NCBI GenBank assembly: GCA_026874595.1
Contig: CM049321.1
Coordinates: forward strand, 1,238,479 to 1,302,478
Origin: Sipunculus nudus
Taxonomy: Eukaryota; Annelida; Sipuncula; Golfingiida; Sipunculidae
Length of the DNA stretch: 64,000 nucleotides
Reading direction: 5' to 3'
Part shown: positions 35,087-47,328 of the stretch, in pieces
Numbering within the stretch: the stretch's first letter is position 1
Layout: every line of letters starts with the position of its first letter
Translations under genes and position numbers: made by a program
Notes under the pieces: generated by a model
The model's input: only the letters and a program-made list of their open reading frames with translations
The model's database searches: none
Told to the model about the DNA's origin: nothing

Positions 35087-37370
35087 GGCATATGTACTAT
35101 TAGGTGGTCCATGCCCGAGTATAACAGTGACGAAAGGGCTTAATTCAATATTTAGGGGATACAAATCTGAAATCCATATAATGATATTATTTTAGTATCC
35201 AAATTGAAATATAACTCCCTGTTTATTCATCAGATGAAAGCATTTTATAAAATAAAAACTTTGATAAGCTGCATAAAATGTTACATTATATATGTTGTTT
35301 GTGCTGGATAAGCTCATGTTTGTGTGAAAACAGAATTTGAAATAAGCAATCTTTGGTGAAAAGGATATACATTTATATTAAGGAAACCCGATCCATACAC
35401 TTTATAAGTGAACAGCAAGTACATGGATACTAGGGAGCTGGACCTGTAAAGCTTGACTTTGTATATATTTGTGCATGTCAACAGGACTACATGCAGGATA
35501 ATGATTTATCAAAGAGGGGTGTTCACTCTTCAAGAAGCGACCTATATAGTTTTATATATATATATATATGTATACACCGAAACCAGTTTTAAACATAGTC
35601 CCTCGTGGTTGCCCTATTTAATGGTGTTTTCTAGTAAATCAATTTATCATGATGAGATGGCAGTTAATTAACATTTACGTAACGTTGGTATAAGTGCCTT
35701 AGGCATACCGACATAAAGATGCCTAATGTAGACTCGAATTTTGCGGTTTTACCTTAGTTTTTCTCTGCCGCACGAGACACTGAAAACAGCTGGACTTGTT
35801 CCCGCGTTCATTAACTTATCCGTGTACGAGGGACAGGGGAGCAGGGAACCAGTCTAGTGAACATTTAGGAGCCACATGGAAGACCCGTTTGGGGCCTTCT
35901 GCTTTCTGCTAGAAAAGTTAAAGGCTTTTCAGCCCAATATAAATACCTGCTAAGGCGTGTATTCACGGCAATCGTCATCGTAGAATATTAGGTTCTAATT
36001 AAAGGGGTTGGGTAAAGATAACAAGGTATCACATATCAAACATCTCATAAATATTCTTGTGTCATTAGCTGCACAGGGAGCATCATGAGTTTCAGTTTGG
36101 TATATCATATGCAAAGCACCTGTATTTACCACTCTTATTCAAACTGACAAGATGTAACAAGGCTACAGTAAAGTGGAAAATAATCAGCTCAACATTGCCA
36201 ACTTCAGCCGCGTTCTGTGATAAAACGCCTACATATATCAGCTTAGCATCACCTGGTATCTTTAATGGCGGGACAAAACTAAAAGACTGATGTATGATAT
36301 CAAATGTATATACATGTATTTTGGTGAGGGTGTTTCTATAGGTGGGTTCCCTGCGTCAATAATATACCAACTGTCACTTGACCCTTTGTATCTTTATTGC
36401 CTCATTGATTCCACCAGGGGGATATGCGTTCATCCCCGTTCGTGTGTTTGTTTATATGTTAGTTCACAACATACCTCACTTAGTCTTGAAAGGATTCTCA
36501 TGAAATTTGCATTGCATTTCGGGACGTGACCAAGGAATATTACAAATTTACTGTCACTTATCCGTTAATGAACCTGGGAATATGGATTGAATAAGGGAAT
36601 GTAAACACGGTTTGGGAGCAATCCACAATACCTACCTGGTGACCATTTAGAATTAATGTTTTCACAGACGCACGGGCTCCAGCATAACGCCCATACACTT
36701 GTTCGACAATAATGCCTTGGGTGAGGATGATCACCTGTTAGATGATATGCTGGTAGTTATAAATATACACTGAAATAATGTAACATTTATGTGGAGGAGT
36801 ATTATAACCTTGAGGGACAAATCAGAAAAAAGGCTCCTGAAAGATAGGCTTTGTTTAAAAACCACCTGTGTCCATAGAACCGACATCAACGTTGGTGTTC
36901 AGAATATGCCGGGATTTTCGCGTATGGCTCGTGTTACATCGGAAAAGGATAAGTGGGTATTTATTTATTTATTTTATTTATTAATATATCTTTATTCAGA
37001 GTGGCTTGTTAAAAATAAACTGATCTTCCACAAGGCCCTGATAGTAATTGAAATTTTAAACATGATCAAATAGCATGACAGTAATATACAAGCAAATATA
37101 TTTGTGCAGAATATTGTAGCTGAATATAACATATATTGTTAGTTCCTGTATAAGTATGACCATTATTAAGAGTTTATTATAGAATATCATTTAGATAATA
37201 TTAGGCTATTCAGCTTATTAACAATGTGGATAACATTGTATGAAATAAATGCAAAGAATAATACAAACCACAGTTGCAATGTATGCATAGTTATGTTAGT
37301 GTTTATTCACTAACTGGTATTCGTAAAGCATAAAATGTGAACATGCATGCATACCATGTAAAAAAAAGTA
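35083..37370. other. No gene seen
   Basis: Intergenic spacer between the satellite and the LINE. Only short frames, a small TA tract (35557-35573) and a TTTA tract near 36960-36985. No exon with splice borders and a domain was recognised. Confidence 0.4.
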
Positions 37371-37391
37371 AATAGCTTTATTGATATTATG

Positions 37392-40084
37392 TCAAGAGTT
37401 TAGAGAATATTGCTTAAGATCTTTTTTGAACTTATCCAAATTATCTATGTTGCAAAGAGCTTCTGGTAACAAATTCCATAATTTCCGTCCCTCATATATA
37501 AAAGATTTTCGCATCAATTCAGTTCTCACTGTTGGTACTTTTACTTGACAAGAATATCTCGTGTTATAAGAGTGTATTTCAGATCGGGTTTCTGATAGAT
37601 AAGTAAGATAACAAGGTGCTAGGTCATTAAGGCATTTAAACATGAATACATTAGAGAGGTTCAATTATCGTTGATTGATGTTTTGCCATTTTAAGGCTGA
37701 TATCAATGTTGAAATAGCTGTAGTCTTATCATAATTCCAAGAATTTAACGGGCAGCCCTGCTCTGGAATTTCTGGAAAACGTTCATATTTTTTTGGCTTT
37801 GATGGCCCCAAATGATTAAACCGTAATTAATATAGGGTTGTATGGTGGTCATATAAATATGAACGAGTTCCTGTGAAGGTAAAACTTGGCTTAGACGAGC
37901 GAGAGCGCCTACTTTAGGTTTTAATTTGGAAGCAAGTTCATTGATATGTGCTCTCAATGTAAGACAACTGTCAAGTGTTAATCCAAGATATTGAGCCTTA
38001 TCTGTAGGATTGTATCTTTTAACAAAATAGGTGGATATGATGATGTAATTTTAGTTAATGTTTGTCTACTTCCAATGACCATTAGGTAGGATTTTTCTGT
38101 ATTTATCGTGAGTTTATTCACTCGAAACCATTCAGATATTCTATTAATATCAATTTGAATTTTCTGTGTGACGTACTCAATAGTGGGACCAGAAACATAT
38201 AAGCATGTATCATCAGCAAATAGGCTAATGTCACTAAATGTTGGTATATAACAAACATTATTAAGATAAATTAAAAATAAAAGTTGTCCGAGGACAGAAC
38301 CTAGAGGGACTCCCATAGAAATCTGCGAACAGTCAGAAATTGATCCATTATATTTAGTAGCTTGAGTCCGATTATTTAGATACGATTTAAACCACTCTAA
38401 TTCTCGATTCCGTATTCCATATTTATAAAGCTTGTCAAGTAGCCTAGTTTGACATATTGAATATAAAAATTTACAAATATCTAGAAAGCAAACTACTGTT
38501 ATATGTCCTTTGTCGCATGCTTTAACCCAATCAGATGAACTGCTAAGAAGTGACGTAATGGTCGAGTGTTGTTTTATGAATGCCGATTGTGATGGACCTA
38601 AAAGTTTGTTATCATGAATAAATGAATATAACTGCTGGTGAATCTCTTTTTTCCATTATTTTAGCTATATGTGAAAATACAGAAATCGGGCGATAATTAC
38701 ATGGATCATCCACAGGAACTCTCCCTTTATAAATTTGCGTAACTCTTGCCTGTTTTAAATCTGTAGGGACTAAACTTTCCTCTTCACTCATGTTAACTAT
38801 GGTGTATATGTAAGGCGTGAGCTCTTCCGCAGCTAGTCTTAACAAATACGCATCTACACCTAAAATATCTATATTAAATGAATTCGGTATATTTTTAAGT
38901 TGCCATAATATTTCATTTTCTTGGATAGAAGAAAATTAAAATATGCAATTTTGTGATTTAAGCTCCTGAATGTGATTTTTAGATGAATTCTTAATTTAAG
39001 ATGCAAGTTTAGGACCAATGTCAACAAAATACTCGTTGAATTGTGATGCCGTTATTGTGTTAGAAGAGCTAGAATTGTTTTTATTAAGGGCAAAGCGTAT
39101 TACTTTACACATTTGTTTTTTGTTACCTTTTGCGTCTGCAATGTTATTAAAAAAGCATTCACGTTTAGCGTTGCGAGTGAAAGTAGTCACTTGATTACGT
39201 AAAAAGCGGTGTACCGTCATAAGGTTGCATCATTGTATTTACATACAAGTCTAGTGCAGCATCCCGTTCATGCATCAAGTGGATCAGATCGTCAGTCAGC
39301 CATGGACTTTTTTCGCTTTTACTCTGTTCGTGCGCAATGGAGCGTGCATATCAGAAACAAACAAGATAACATCATATAAGTACCTCCAAGCCGTTAGTAC
39401 ATCAACGTGCTTCATAGTATTAGAGCTAGTCATTAGCTGTGAAATGTCATTTCTGTAACATGAATGATCAAAATTACTCTAATATCTCCTAAAGACATAA
39501 TTATGTGTGTTCGGTTGCTTACAGTTTGTTTTCAAGGTGGTATATGTTATATAATGATCACTTAACGAGTATTGTAAAACTCCACTTGAAATATGCAATT
39601 TTGGTACAGTTGAGTATATACGATCTATAAGTGTGCTACGTGTTAGTAACTCTTGTTGGTTCACGTATTAGATGATCAAAATGAAAAAGGTTGCATATTC
39701 TACTGATCGCCTATAACCAATAGAATTTAATATCCATATTAAACTCACCTAGAATAATGGTTTCATTAGTTCCAATTACGACACAAGTTGAATTTCAGAA
39801 CTATCCACGTAATCAGTCAGCCAAGTTTCAGTAATACAGAATATATCAAAATCTTGTTCAAAGATAATTTCCTGAAGTTCTCTAAACTTATTGTTCATGC
39901 TTCTGCCGTTGATATGTCCAATCTTAATGCCGTCACTTGATTTTGCGGTTTTTGTATTATTAAATTCTAAGGAGCCTTTATGAATCGACTTTTCATTTTG
40001 ACCTTTACCTATGCCACATGAGATTCCCAGGAGGGGGTTTAATTCCCTGGTTGACATAACTGTAGCAGACAGGACAATTCTCAT
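37392..40084 (-). pseudogene. LINE ORF2: endonuclease and reverse transcriptase, broken
   Basis: The endonuclease starts IKIGHINGRSM and continues to ITETWL. It then jumps, at about 39780, to IILGEFNMD and later SLSDHY. Roughly 80-100 residues that normally lie between ETWL and GDFN are missing, and the catalytic GDFN reads GEFN. RT motifs follow in order: LKQARVTQIYKG, NYRPISVFS, SAFIKQHST, CFLDICKF (first catalytic Asp), GVPLGSVLG, SLFADDTCLYV (catalytic DD) and KSYLMVIGS. A C-terminal tail with IWGHQSQK and RKLWNLLP ends the frame. The RT residues are mostly intact, but several frame changes and stops (for example near 38640, 38880 and 37970) and the endonuclease deletion make it inactive. 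Confidence 0.8.
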
Positions 40085-41718
40085 ATCTGTGCCCTATGCT
40101 ACCACAATGGGAACACATGAGTCCGTTTTGTTTTCTGCATTGTTCAGCTGTATGACCAGTTTGCCCACATGCAGCACATTGTAGAACACTGTAATCGTTT
40201 TCGTGATGTGGTAAATACCGCTGAGGGAATGCGCTTGTATCAGTCAACTGATTATTGTGTGAGTTGTAAGGCACATTTCGTCGTGACTGTTGAAAATTTT
40301 TAGTCTGATCATGGTAAACTTTATGTATATCATTGTACTGCGATACATATGCGGCGTGTGTGTTTTGTCGTGTACCCGGGTTGGATGTTCCTGGTTGACG
40401 GTCTAGTGGAGATGGTAGAATGTAGGGATGACCGGGGGTAAACCTACTCTCGATTGGGTGATACACAGGAACATTTCCCTGGTATTCAAGTCTATCGGGC
40501 TCCAACTCTCCGTTTATCAAGGCATCAGCCGCCACACGGTAATTTCGTTGCCAGTGGTTCCATCCCTGATGTTGATTTTTATCACTAGTCCTAACATAAC
40601 TTCTCATGGTATTACCATGACGGGATCCATAATTTCTACGTACTCCTGTCTGATATCCATGCCGCCTTATTTCCGCCCCTGGACGAGGAAGTGGGGGTCA
40701 TTCCTCGTAATTCTTTTTATGGAGAGTATATTCTCTGGTGTTACTTTTCTGATCAAAGTACCGTGAAAATTCCTTTTCATCGAGGCAATTTACTTGATCA
40801 ACAACAATATCAGGGTCAGCACACGCCAGATTACTCAATAATGCCAGTGACCCCCGAACTGAGAAATGCAAACCATCCGTTTGATACAGATTTTTGTTAA
40901 TAGAATCATTTTCAAGGAGGAAAGTTTGGTCATTGTCAACAAATTTACAGGATAGTGCTTCACATGTATCCTTTAGAGCTTTATTGACCTTCTCACACAT
41001 ATTTTGGTGTTCAGTAATGTCCATCCTCGGAGGGATGCTTAAGATTGTAACATCATTACAAATTTGCTTGGATGTTTTGATGAGTCTTTTGTAATCATGG
41101 AGTATCCTGTCAGTATTTGCCCAACGAAGAGAAAAATCATTTGTACCGACTAGGCACACAATTCTATCAAAATCACCTTTCTGGCTAGCCGAGATGCAAT
41201 TTTCCACATCATTAATTGTAGTACCTGGGAGCGTGCGGATACGCGTTGACTTTGCAAGCGATTTCGTTTTCACTGGTCTTAGTAAAGAATCCCCAACAAC
41301 CAATACTCGATTATTCTTTGTTTTATTGGAATTCTTTGTAACAGATCTAATCTTGTTCTGTGGTTGGGTATTTTCTGGTGTTACCGTTGTTATAGCGTGG
41401 CCCACCTGATTACTAATCTGATCACTGCAAATTGGTGACAAGTTCACTTTAGTACTTTTCGTGGATTGCTCTTTGTCAATGTGTGCAATTTTCAGCTCCC
41501 ATAGTACGGAATCCCCTACAACCAATACTAGATCGTTACATGAGTTATTCGAAACGCAGCGGACATTTCCTGGAATTTTTTATAGCCGATTTATCTTTGT
41601 TTTTGTCGGGATGGTACTTCCCCGCTAGCTCACGATATCTGTTTTGAATATCGTCAAACGATGCATTGTCAGAGAGTTGAAGTAGTTTTAACGCTTCCAG
41701 TATATCACTTTTGGTCAT
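40005..41718 (-). pseudogene. LINE ORF1: J domain + SGNH hydrolase + two zinc knuckles
   Basis: From ATG at 41718 the first 57 codons form a J domain: MTKSDILEALKLLQLSDNAS, then YRELAGKYHPDKN with the HPD tripeptide. A frameshift in an A run near 41575-41590 hides the last helix, which reads KFQEMSAAFRI in another frame. Next (41525-40698) comes an SGNH/GDSL domain: VLVVGDSLL (Ser80 of that frame), GTND (Asn129), DGLHFS (Asp217, His220). All four blocks are present, preceded by a second VGDSVL. An in-frame TGA at 40698 separates it from a PRPG/RGG-like stretch and two CCHC knuckles, CAACGQTGHTAEQC and CSHCGSIGHRYENC, ending at 40005. In LINEs, ORF1 proteins bind the RNA; the J domain could recruit Hsp70, which is inference. 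Confidence 0.78.
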
Positions 41719-41797
41719 TGTGACTGTTTCATTTCAAAATATCACTGTAAAATGATCAGTATGCTGGGGCTCATAAAATATCATTCTACTGGAAGAC

Positions 41798-41856
<59 letters not shown>
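41798..41856. repeat. (TA)n microsatellite
   Basis: About 29 units, about 40 bp beyond the 5' end of the LINE. Confidence 0.95.
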
Positions 41857-41858
<2 letters not shown>

Positions 41859-42919
41859 AACGGGTAAAAATTTAATGTGGATTTGAACCTATAACTTGTG
41901 AAACAGAAGTCAGAGGCTAGCTGCCTTATTCCCTCAGGTTTACTCATCATCACGTCCGCAAAAGGACCTCTGGCGGGCTTGTCCTCTTTATTTAACAACT
42001 ATAACCAACAAAATTCAATCAATATCCCAGTCAATATTTTCTCTTTTCTATTGTAGATGATTTTTTTTTCTTATTTTCTTTAAGACAACTGATCTTAACT
42101 TGATGTCAATAGCTTTCCATCATATTTAAATATCCTTATTCTAATGCATATAACCATTTACTGTTCGATTTTTAAAAAGTGTCCAGATTGATTGCTTTAG
42201 CATTATTCAGGTAACCTTTACAAATTAGAATATCCATGTATTTTTGTGATATAAACACGTATCAAATTTTCTATACAGATAACCATTTACTGTTTCAAAA
42301 CAGGTAACTCCCTGTATGTTAATCATTAAAACCTGTTTATATTATATTTCCAAACCTAGACATATTTGATATTAACAAGGTAAATGGTCTCATATCACCT
42401 CAGGTGTGTTTCTATGATGCCAGTAAATCCAAAATCTGTTACAAATAGCATTTAACAAACTTAAGTTTGAAATATAAATAATTAAAAAAATAAAAATAAT
42501 AATAATAAACAAAATAACTCTGGGAACTAAGTATATATAATACTTAATACTTATTAACATTATTCTACCCCAATGAACAAAACGCATATTTAATATTAAT
42601 GTTTACCAATATCTTTCAGCGATTCCTTGAACATATTCATTTTGGTGTACACTAGTAAAAAAATAAACCTGATGGCTGGTCTAACTTTTTAAATATGTAT
42701 CCATGACTTTATATAGTGTAAGCACTTCAAACTTCCAATACATGCAACTACAAGTAAACAATAATAATCCTAATTATTCAATTTTATATATGCCTTTTAA
42801 TATTTGTCTAGCCCATTTTACCAAATATACTTATTTCAATGTTATCAATGAAATTCCAAATTTACCAAATAATATTAATGTCTTTCTATGATATAAAACA
42901 AGTCAAAATTTAAATACAT
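41857..42919. other. No gene seen
   Basis: AT-rich spacer. No domain or repeat recognised apart from short homopolymers. Confidence 0.4.
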
Positions 42920-43055
42920 ATACCGTATTTCCTTGAACAGACGCCGGGCCTTAAATAGTCGCCTGCCTTATTTAGTCGCCGGGGCAAAACTATGTCCCAG
43001 AAAAATAAACCCCGGCCTTAAATAGACGCCGCCGGTCTTGGTCACAGGCCTTGTG
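42920..43055. repeat. Dispersed repeat with ACGCCGGGCCTTAAATAG motif
   Basis: It begins ccgtatttccttgaacagacgcc. The phrase gcc-ttaaatag(t/a)cgcc occurs three times, twice nearly intact (cggccttaaatagacgcc). The high GC in AT-rich surroundings and the internal repetition suggest a non-autonomous mobile element. Confidence 0.45.
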
Positions 43056-43674
43056 TCAGAGTAGTTTCCATGTTTGCCGTCAGATGTCTTTTCCCTTCAC
43101 TATAATTGGTGCATTTACCGGTCAAATGGACCATAGATTATTGTATGAATTTCGGTTTGTGTTGTTTTGATTATATGTTTAAATCTGCTATTAATCATTA
43201 TTTTATCTTACGTGAATGCCTATTTCCATAAGGGGCACCAAAACTTCCCGATTCGTCAATAATAATTAAAGCCGATCAGCGATCCTAATAAACGCTAAAA
43301 AATGTGTCATAAGTGAGCAAGCTAACACTAACACTGCTATCAAGCTAGGTAAAAATAGCACCGCTTGACAAAAGCGGGACAACTTGGTGCGATGAGAGCC
43401 TACCTCACGTTGAATAGGACTGTTAAAAATTCTTTTTGGCACAAATTTCTTGTGTAGCATGAAGACACCTAATGATGGTGTCAAGCGGTACAATTTGTAG
43501 CTTCTGTTAAGCCAAATTACGCTCCTTGCCTTCATTTTGAAGAACTTTTAAGTGCGTCCCAACTTTGACTAAAACCATACTTCTGAGATGATCTTTAAAG
43601 TTAAAAATAGTATTTTTACTCTTGTCTACAACTATATATTCAGAAATATTCCCGGCAGTAAATGTCACATACCA

Positions 43675-44035
43675 GTATATACCAGGTCGGAAACGCTTCA
43701 ATACACTGTGTCAAGCTGACTCATTTAAATGTCGGACGGAAAGAATTACGCAATGGCGTTATACGTACCAACCCCCGTATTTCGATGGAACCAAAACAAC
43801 CAGTTGTACACGGTGCACAGTTAATCGAAGAGCCACAGGTGTTCAGTATATAACAGGTCAGAAGCGATTGAATAAAGCTGTGTCGAGATGAATCGGTTGA
43901 AAATTTGACTGGAAGAAAGTGTAATGAAAATGAATTACGCCTTGCCGTTATAAGTACCAGCCCCCGTATTTTAATGGAACCAATATTACCAGTTGTACAA
44001 GGTGCACTGTTAATGGAAGAGCCACCCCGTGTTCA
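43675..44035. repeat. Direct tandem repeat, two units of about 175 bp
   Basis: Both units share ataccaggtcgga-like or ataacaggtcagaagcg starts, gctgtgtc, a cggaaagaattacgc / gaaaatgaattacgc block, gttata-gtaccanccccgtatt, atggaaccaa and ccagttgtacanggtgcac. A partial third unit (ttaccaactgcac) follows at 44050. Confidence 0.65.
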
Positions 44036-44357
44036 GAAGAAATTAATGTTACCAACTGCACGCCGTGTAAAATAAATGGAACAGCCACATGAAACACCTT
44101 GGTACCTGATTTCGAAAGGCCCGCACGTACAGCTTCTTGTGGACAATTGCGATCTCTCGCTGTGATTCCCCGTCAATTCGTATTATGGTGCGTGATTGGG
44201 GATATTGCGCGTGTCCCATATCCAAATACCATCTAAGGAAATTTCGTGTAAATCCGTGTAAAGGCGATGTTTTCAATGGTGTTCCTTAGAACTGACCGGC
44301 GGGTTAATTGTTTCTGCGTGTTCTATGTTTTAAGTTTGCCTCATGAGCCTGATAATG

Positions 44358-44360
<3 letters not shown>

Positions 44361-44417
<57 letters not shown>
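44361..44417. repeat. (TA)n microsatellite
   Basis: About 28 units, flanking the dispersed repeat at 44418-44515 on its left. Confidence 0.95.
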
Positions 44418-44418
<1 letters not shown>

Positions 44419-44515
44419 CTCTGGAGAAAAACTACACTGTAAATTCACTACAGTCTGTTTCACGGTATGCGACCCGATCATCAGGTGAATGTTGTTAGGT
44501 TCATAGAGCACATCG
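44418..44515. repeat. Dispersed repeat R3, plus-orientation copy
   Basis: It reads ctggagaaaaactacactgt, aattcactacagtctgtttcac, gcgacccgatcatcaggtgaatg. The reverse complement lies at 53095-53180 with about 85% identity by eye. This copy is bracketed by (TA)n on both sides. Confidence 0.65.
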
Positions 44516-44526
44516 GAGGGTAACAC

Positions 44527-44531
<5 letters not shown>

Positions 44532-44589
<58 letters not shown>
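44532..44589. repeat. (TA)n microsatellite
   Basis: About 28 units, right bracket of the dispersed repeat at 44418-44515. Confidence 0.95.
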
Positions 44590-44596
<7 letters not shown>

Positions 44597-45025
44597 GGTG
44601 TGTAACATTACACAGCGGTAAAATGCTCGACTGTACTCCTGAAGTCCTTAACCCAATGTTGTTCTTGAATCTGAAAGAATCTTAGCTGGATTTATTGTAA
44701 GCTCATGGTCATTCAATCCCAGTAATTAAAATGGTCAAACATGGATTTCTATATAGCCATTATATACCAAAACCTCTTTTAGGTAAAGTGATTAAAAATG
44801 CCAGTGACGGATCTGAATCGTAATAACAGGTGTCTCATTAACGAGGAATTGCTATATAAACTGTATTCACACGTCTGGTAAATGCTATACCGTTCACGTA
44901 CATGCACATCTTCATTTTATAAAATCATGCTTCTGAACAAAAATATACTCAACAATCTTATTTATGAAAGTGCCATTCTGAAGGAATCATAGTCTTGCTG
45001 AGGTTATCAGTTGCTTTGCTCCATG

Positions 45026-46438
45026 TTATACACCAGGAGCTATCTTAAAATATAGAGAATGGAACTTTATCACAGAAAAGTGTTCGGAGGTTTTCACAAA
45101 AGTTCTTAATTCAACAGCAGTTGGTCCAACCGTAAAGTGTTTAGGGGTGAACACTTTATTCGGCTCGTATAAATTTGGATTTACAGACATGAGTTTGTCG
45201 GTTAAAACAACTATTGGGATACTGAAGGACTCACACACAGACGCAGGCACACGCCTATTCGTCAGAAAGGTGTGCTCACGATACATGTTTTCATGTGCGG
45301 TATCCCATTTGACAATGTCAAGCACCTGGTCCAAGGTGCACACCTTGGTCCTGAGCTTCCACAATGCATCACCGGAAGTATCAAAGTTCTGTTCAATATA
45401 GCGGACACACTGAATGCAGTATCCAAGGCGCTGAGCTCATCCGCACCAAACTTAGGTATACAGTTATCATATGTAAAATATTTACGCGTGGTGCTACTAT
45501 AATATTGATTATGGTCCAGATACCAAGTTCCCAATTCCCGGAATCTGTACCGCTTCATCCGAAACCAGAAACTCCAATTGTTATGAAATATTACAGACTT
45601 GCTGATGTTATATGTGTGTATATTCACCTGTTTGTTGAATATTTCATATCCTGTAGGAAATTGGTCGAAAGGCAGAACCTATATTTGAGTTTATTTTCCT
45701 TTTGTAATTGTTTCATCTGATCACTTACAACAGCTTGATCCCATGCCGTTGGATCTTTTCTCATAATATCTACTGATCGTTTTAGTAACTCTTTGGTTTT
45801 TCCAGTGGCTCAAAATAATTCAATGCCAACACATATTTCATTGATTTGTCCTGGTATGTTCATCTGTATTTCTATGTCACAACTATGACTCTTAAAAAAT
45901 GGAAAAGGATTTTTCACAAAAACATTATCAAGGTCAAGGGGTAACACGGTATAACGAAGGGAAACTAATATGTAAGTCATGATAAATTTCATTAAGCCGT
46001 TCTTCTTGCATTCCCGACTCTGAAAACCATGTTCCTGACCAGAAAGGCTTGCCATCGAAGATTCAAAATAAGGCAAGTAGCCGAGATCCAGGAGTTGTTT
46101 GTTTGCCTTACTCCCTAAAGTCACAGGCAGTAAATTGTTTACATCGCAATGCCTTGACGATGAGGCAAAATTCAAGAACATTTCGACATATAAGTCATCC
46201 AGAATTGCCATAGTGACCACGCGTTTTGGACCAGCAGGTGTATGAATGCTTAGTTTTTTGCTATACAGTTAAGATCAGTATTGTCGCAGCTGTCGATTGG
46301 GGAAACAGGAGAAGTGGACGAGTAAATAACGTTCGGTATTATATGACAAACATAATGGTTAGTGGTCGGCATCAACATATATATGGTAAAAACCATCAAC
46401 ACACTCAAAGTAATCATCCAGCCCTTCAGTTTCGCCAT
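45026..46438 (-). pseudogene. Type II membrane glycosyltransferase pseudogene (Nucleotid_trans-like)
   Basis: Starting MAKLKGWMITL at 46438, the N-terminus has one membrane segment (WMITLSVLMVFTIYMLM), typical of a Golgi enzyme. After a one-base loss in an A run (about 46260) comes KRVVTMAILDDLYVEMFLNF, then LPLDLDNVFVKNPFPFF with the DxD metal/nucleotide-sugar motif, CDIEIQMN, TKELLKRSVDIMRKD, IFHNNWSFWFRMKRYRF, and a second block ALDTAFSVSAILNRTLILP. The DxD-V-F-x-x-P pattern fits the nucleotide-diphospho-sugar transferase family PF03407; acceptor and linkage are unknown. Lesions: the A-run frameshift, an in-frame TGA at 45810-45812, and frame changes near 45630 and 45345. With no introns it is a retrocopy or a single-exon family member, now dead if the assembly is right. 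Confidence 0.75.
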
Positions 46439-46490
46439 TATACTGGTATATCCAAAGGCCTGAAAAGAAAAATGTGAAATGTTAACTTCC

Positions 46491-46941
46491 AAATCACGAT
46501 TATATTTGTTCAGGTTAATCCGTAACTACTGCCTTTGATTGAAAAGTTTGAACTGGGACAACTTAAACTGATCGCGTCTAGCAGGACCAGGTCACATTTA
46601 GAATTACTGTTTGATTGGTTGGCGCGTCTTAATTCACAGGAATGTTATTATTAAATACAACATGAATGTGGCTTTTGTGCTGGTAATTATAGGCCATTAA
46701 TATTCTGTAGCCATGGCTGTGTACAGCTTTAACTGTTGATAATGACTTTAACGAAAGGCCGAGTTGTGGTGTTGTGTGTGTGTTTAAACTCGACCTGAAA
46801 ATATAAGTAAAATGCCTTAGGTATTTCAATTAAAAAATTCGAATGCCAACGAGGCAAAGAGAGATAGTAGTCCGGCCACACATCAGAAAGGCCTAAACTT
46901 CCAACGGGAAAGGGGAAAGGGGCAGGGCTGGAAGCACGCTT
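46491..46941. other. No gene seen
   Basis: Upstream of the glycosyltransferase pseudogene. Only short frames; no promoter-like signal was identified. Confidence 0.35.
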
Positions 46942-46942
46942 G

Positions 46943-46990
<48 letters not shown>
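46942..46990. repeat. (TA)n microsatellite
   Basis: About 24 units. Confidence 0.95.
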
Positions 46991-46995
<5 letters not shown>

Positions 46996-47328
46996 TAGGG
47001 GATACAAAATCGGTCATTATAAATGAATGATTTACTAGGTGCAATTTTTCGGGGCCGCTGTGAGTTACGGTGCTCAATTTCTAAAATATTTGCTGGAAGA
47101 AGATGTTAAAATAAGGTAACAAATCTCGTAATTTATGGTGGATTTCAAGAAACAGTTATTCTTGTAATTCCTCTCCATACAGTTTTTGTTTTATATTTGT
47201 TTGTATATTGTCAACAGATAAAGATATTTCCAAAAATATTTATTCTTTCATGAGCAGTAAACTTTAACCTTAAAACACACAACACCCCTAGAAAATAGCA
47301 TCTACTAAATATGTTTTTATGACAAGAG

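Larger units (their letters stand above)
37378..41760 (-). mobile_element. Non-LTR retrotransposon (LINE) with J domain, SGNH, CCHC, EN and RT
   Basis: A nearly full-length but dead LINE on the minus strand. ORF1 (41718-40005) and ORF2 (40084-37392) overlap. The domain order is J domain, SGNH esterase-like, two zinc knuckles, then AP-type endonuclease and reverse transcriptase. An AATAAA (minus strand, about 37375-37385) lies just past the last codon. SGNH domains and CCHC knuckles occur in ORF1 of CR1/L2-type LINEs; the J domain at the start is unusual. A (TA)n tract abuts the 5' end. No clear target duplication was found. Confidence 0.8.
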
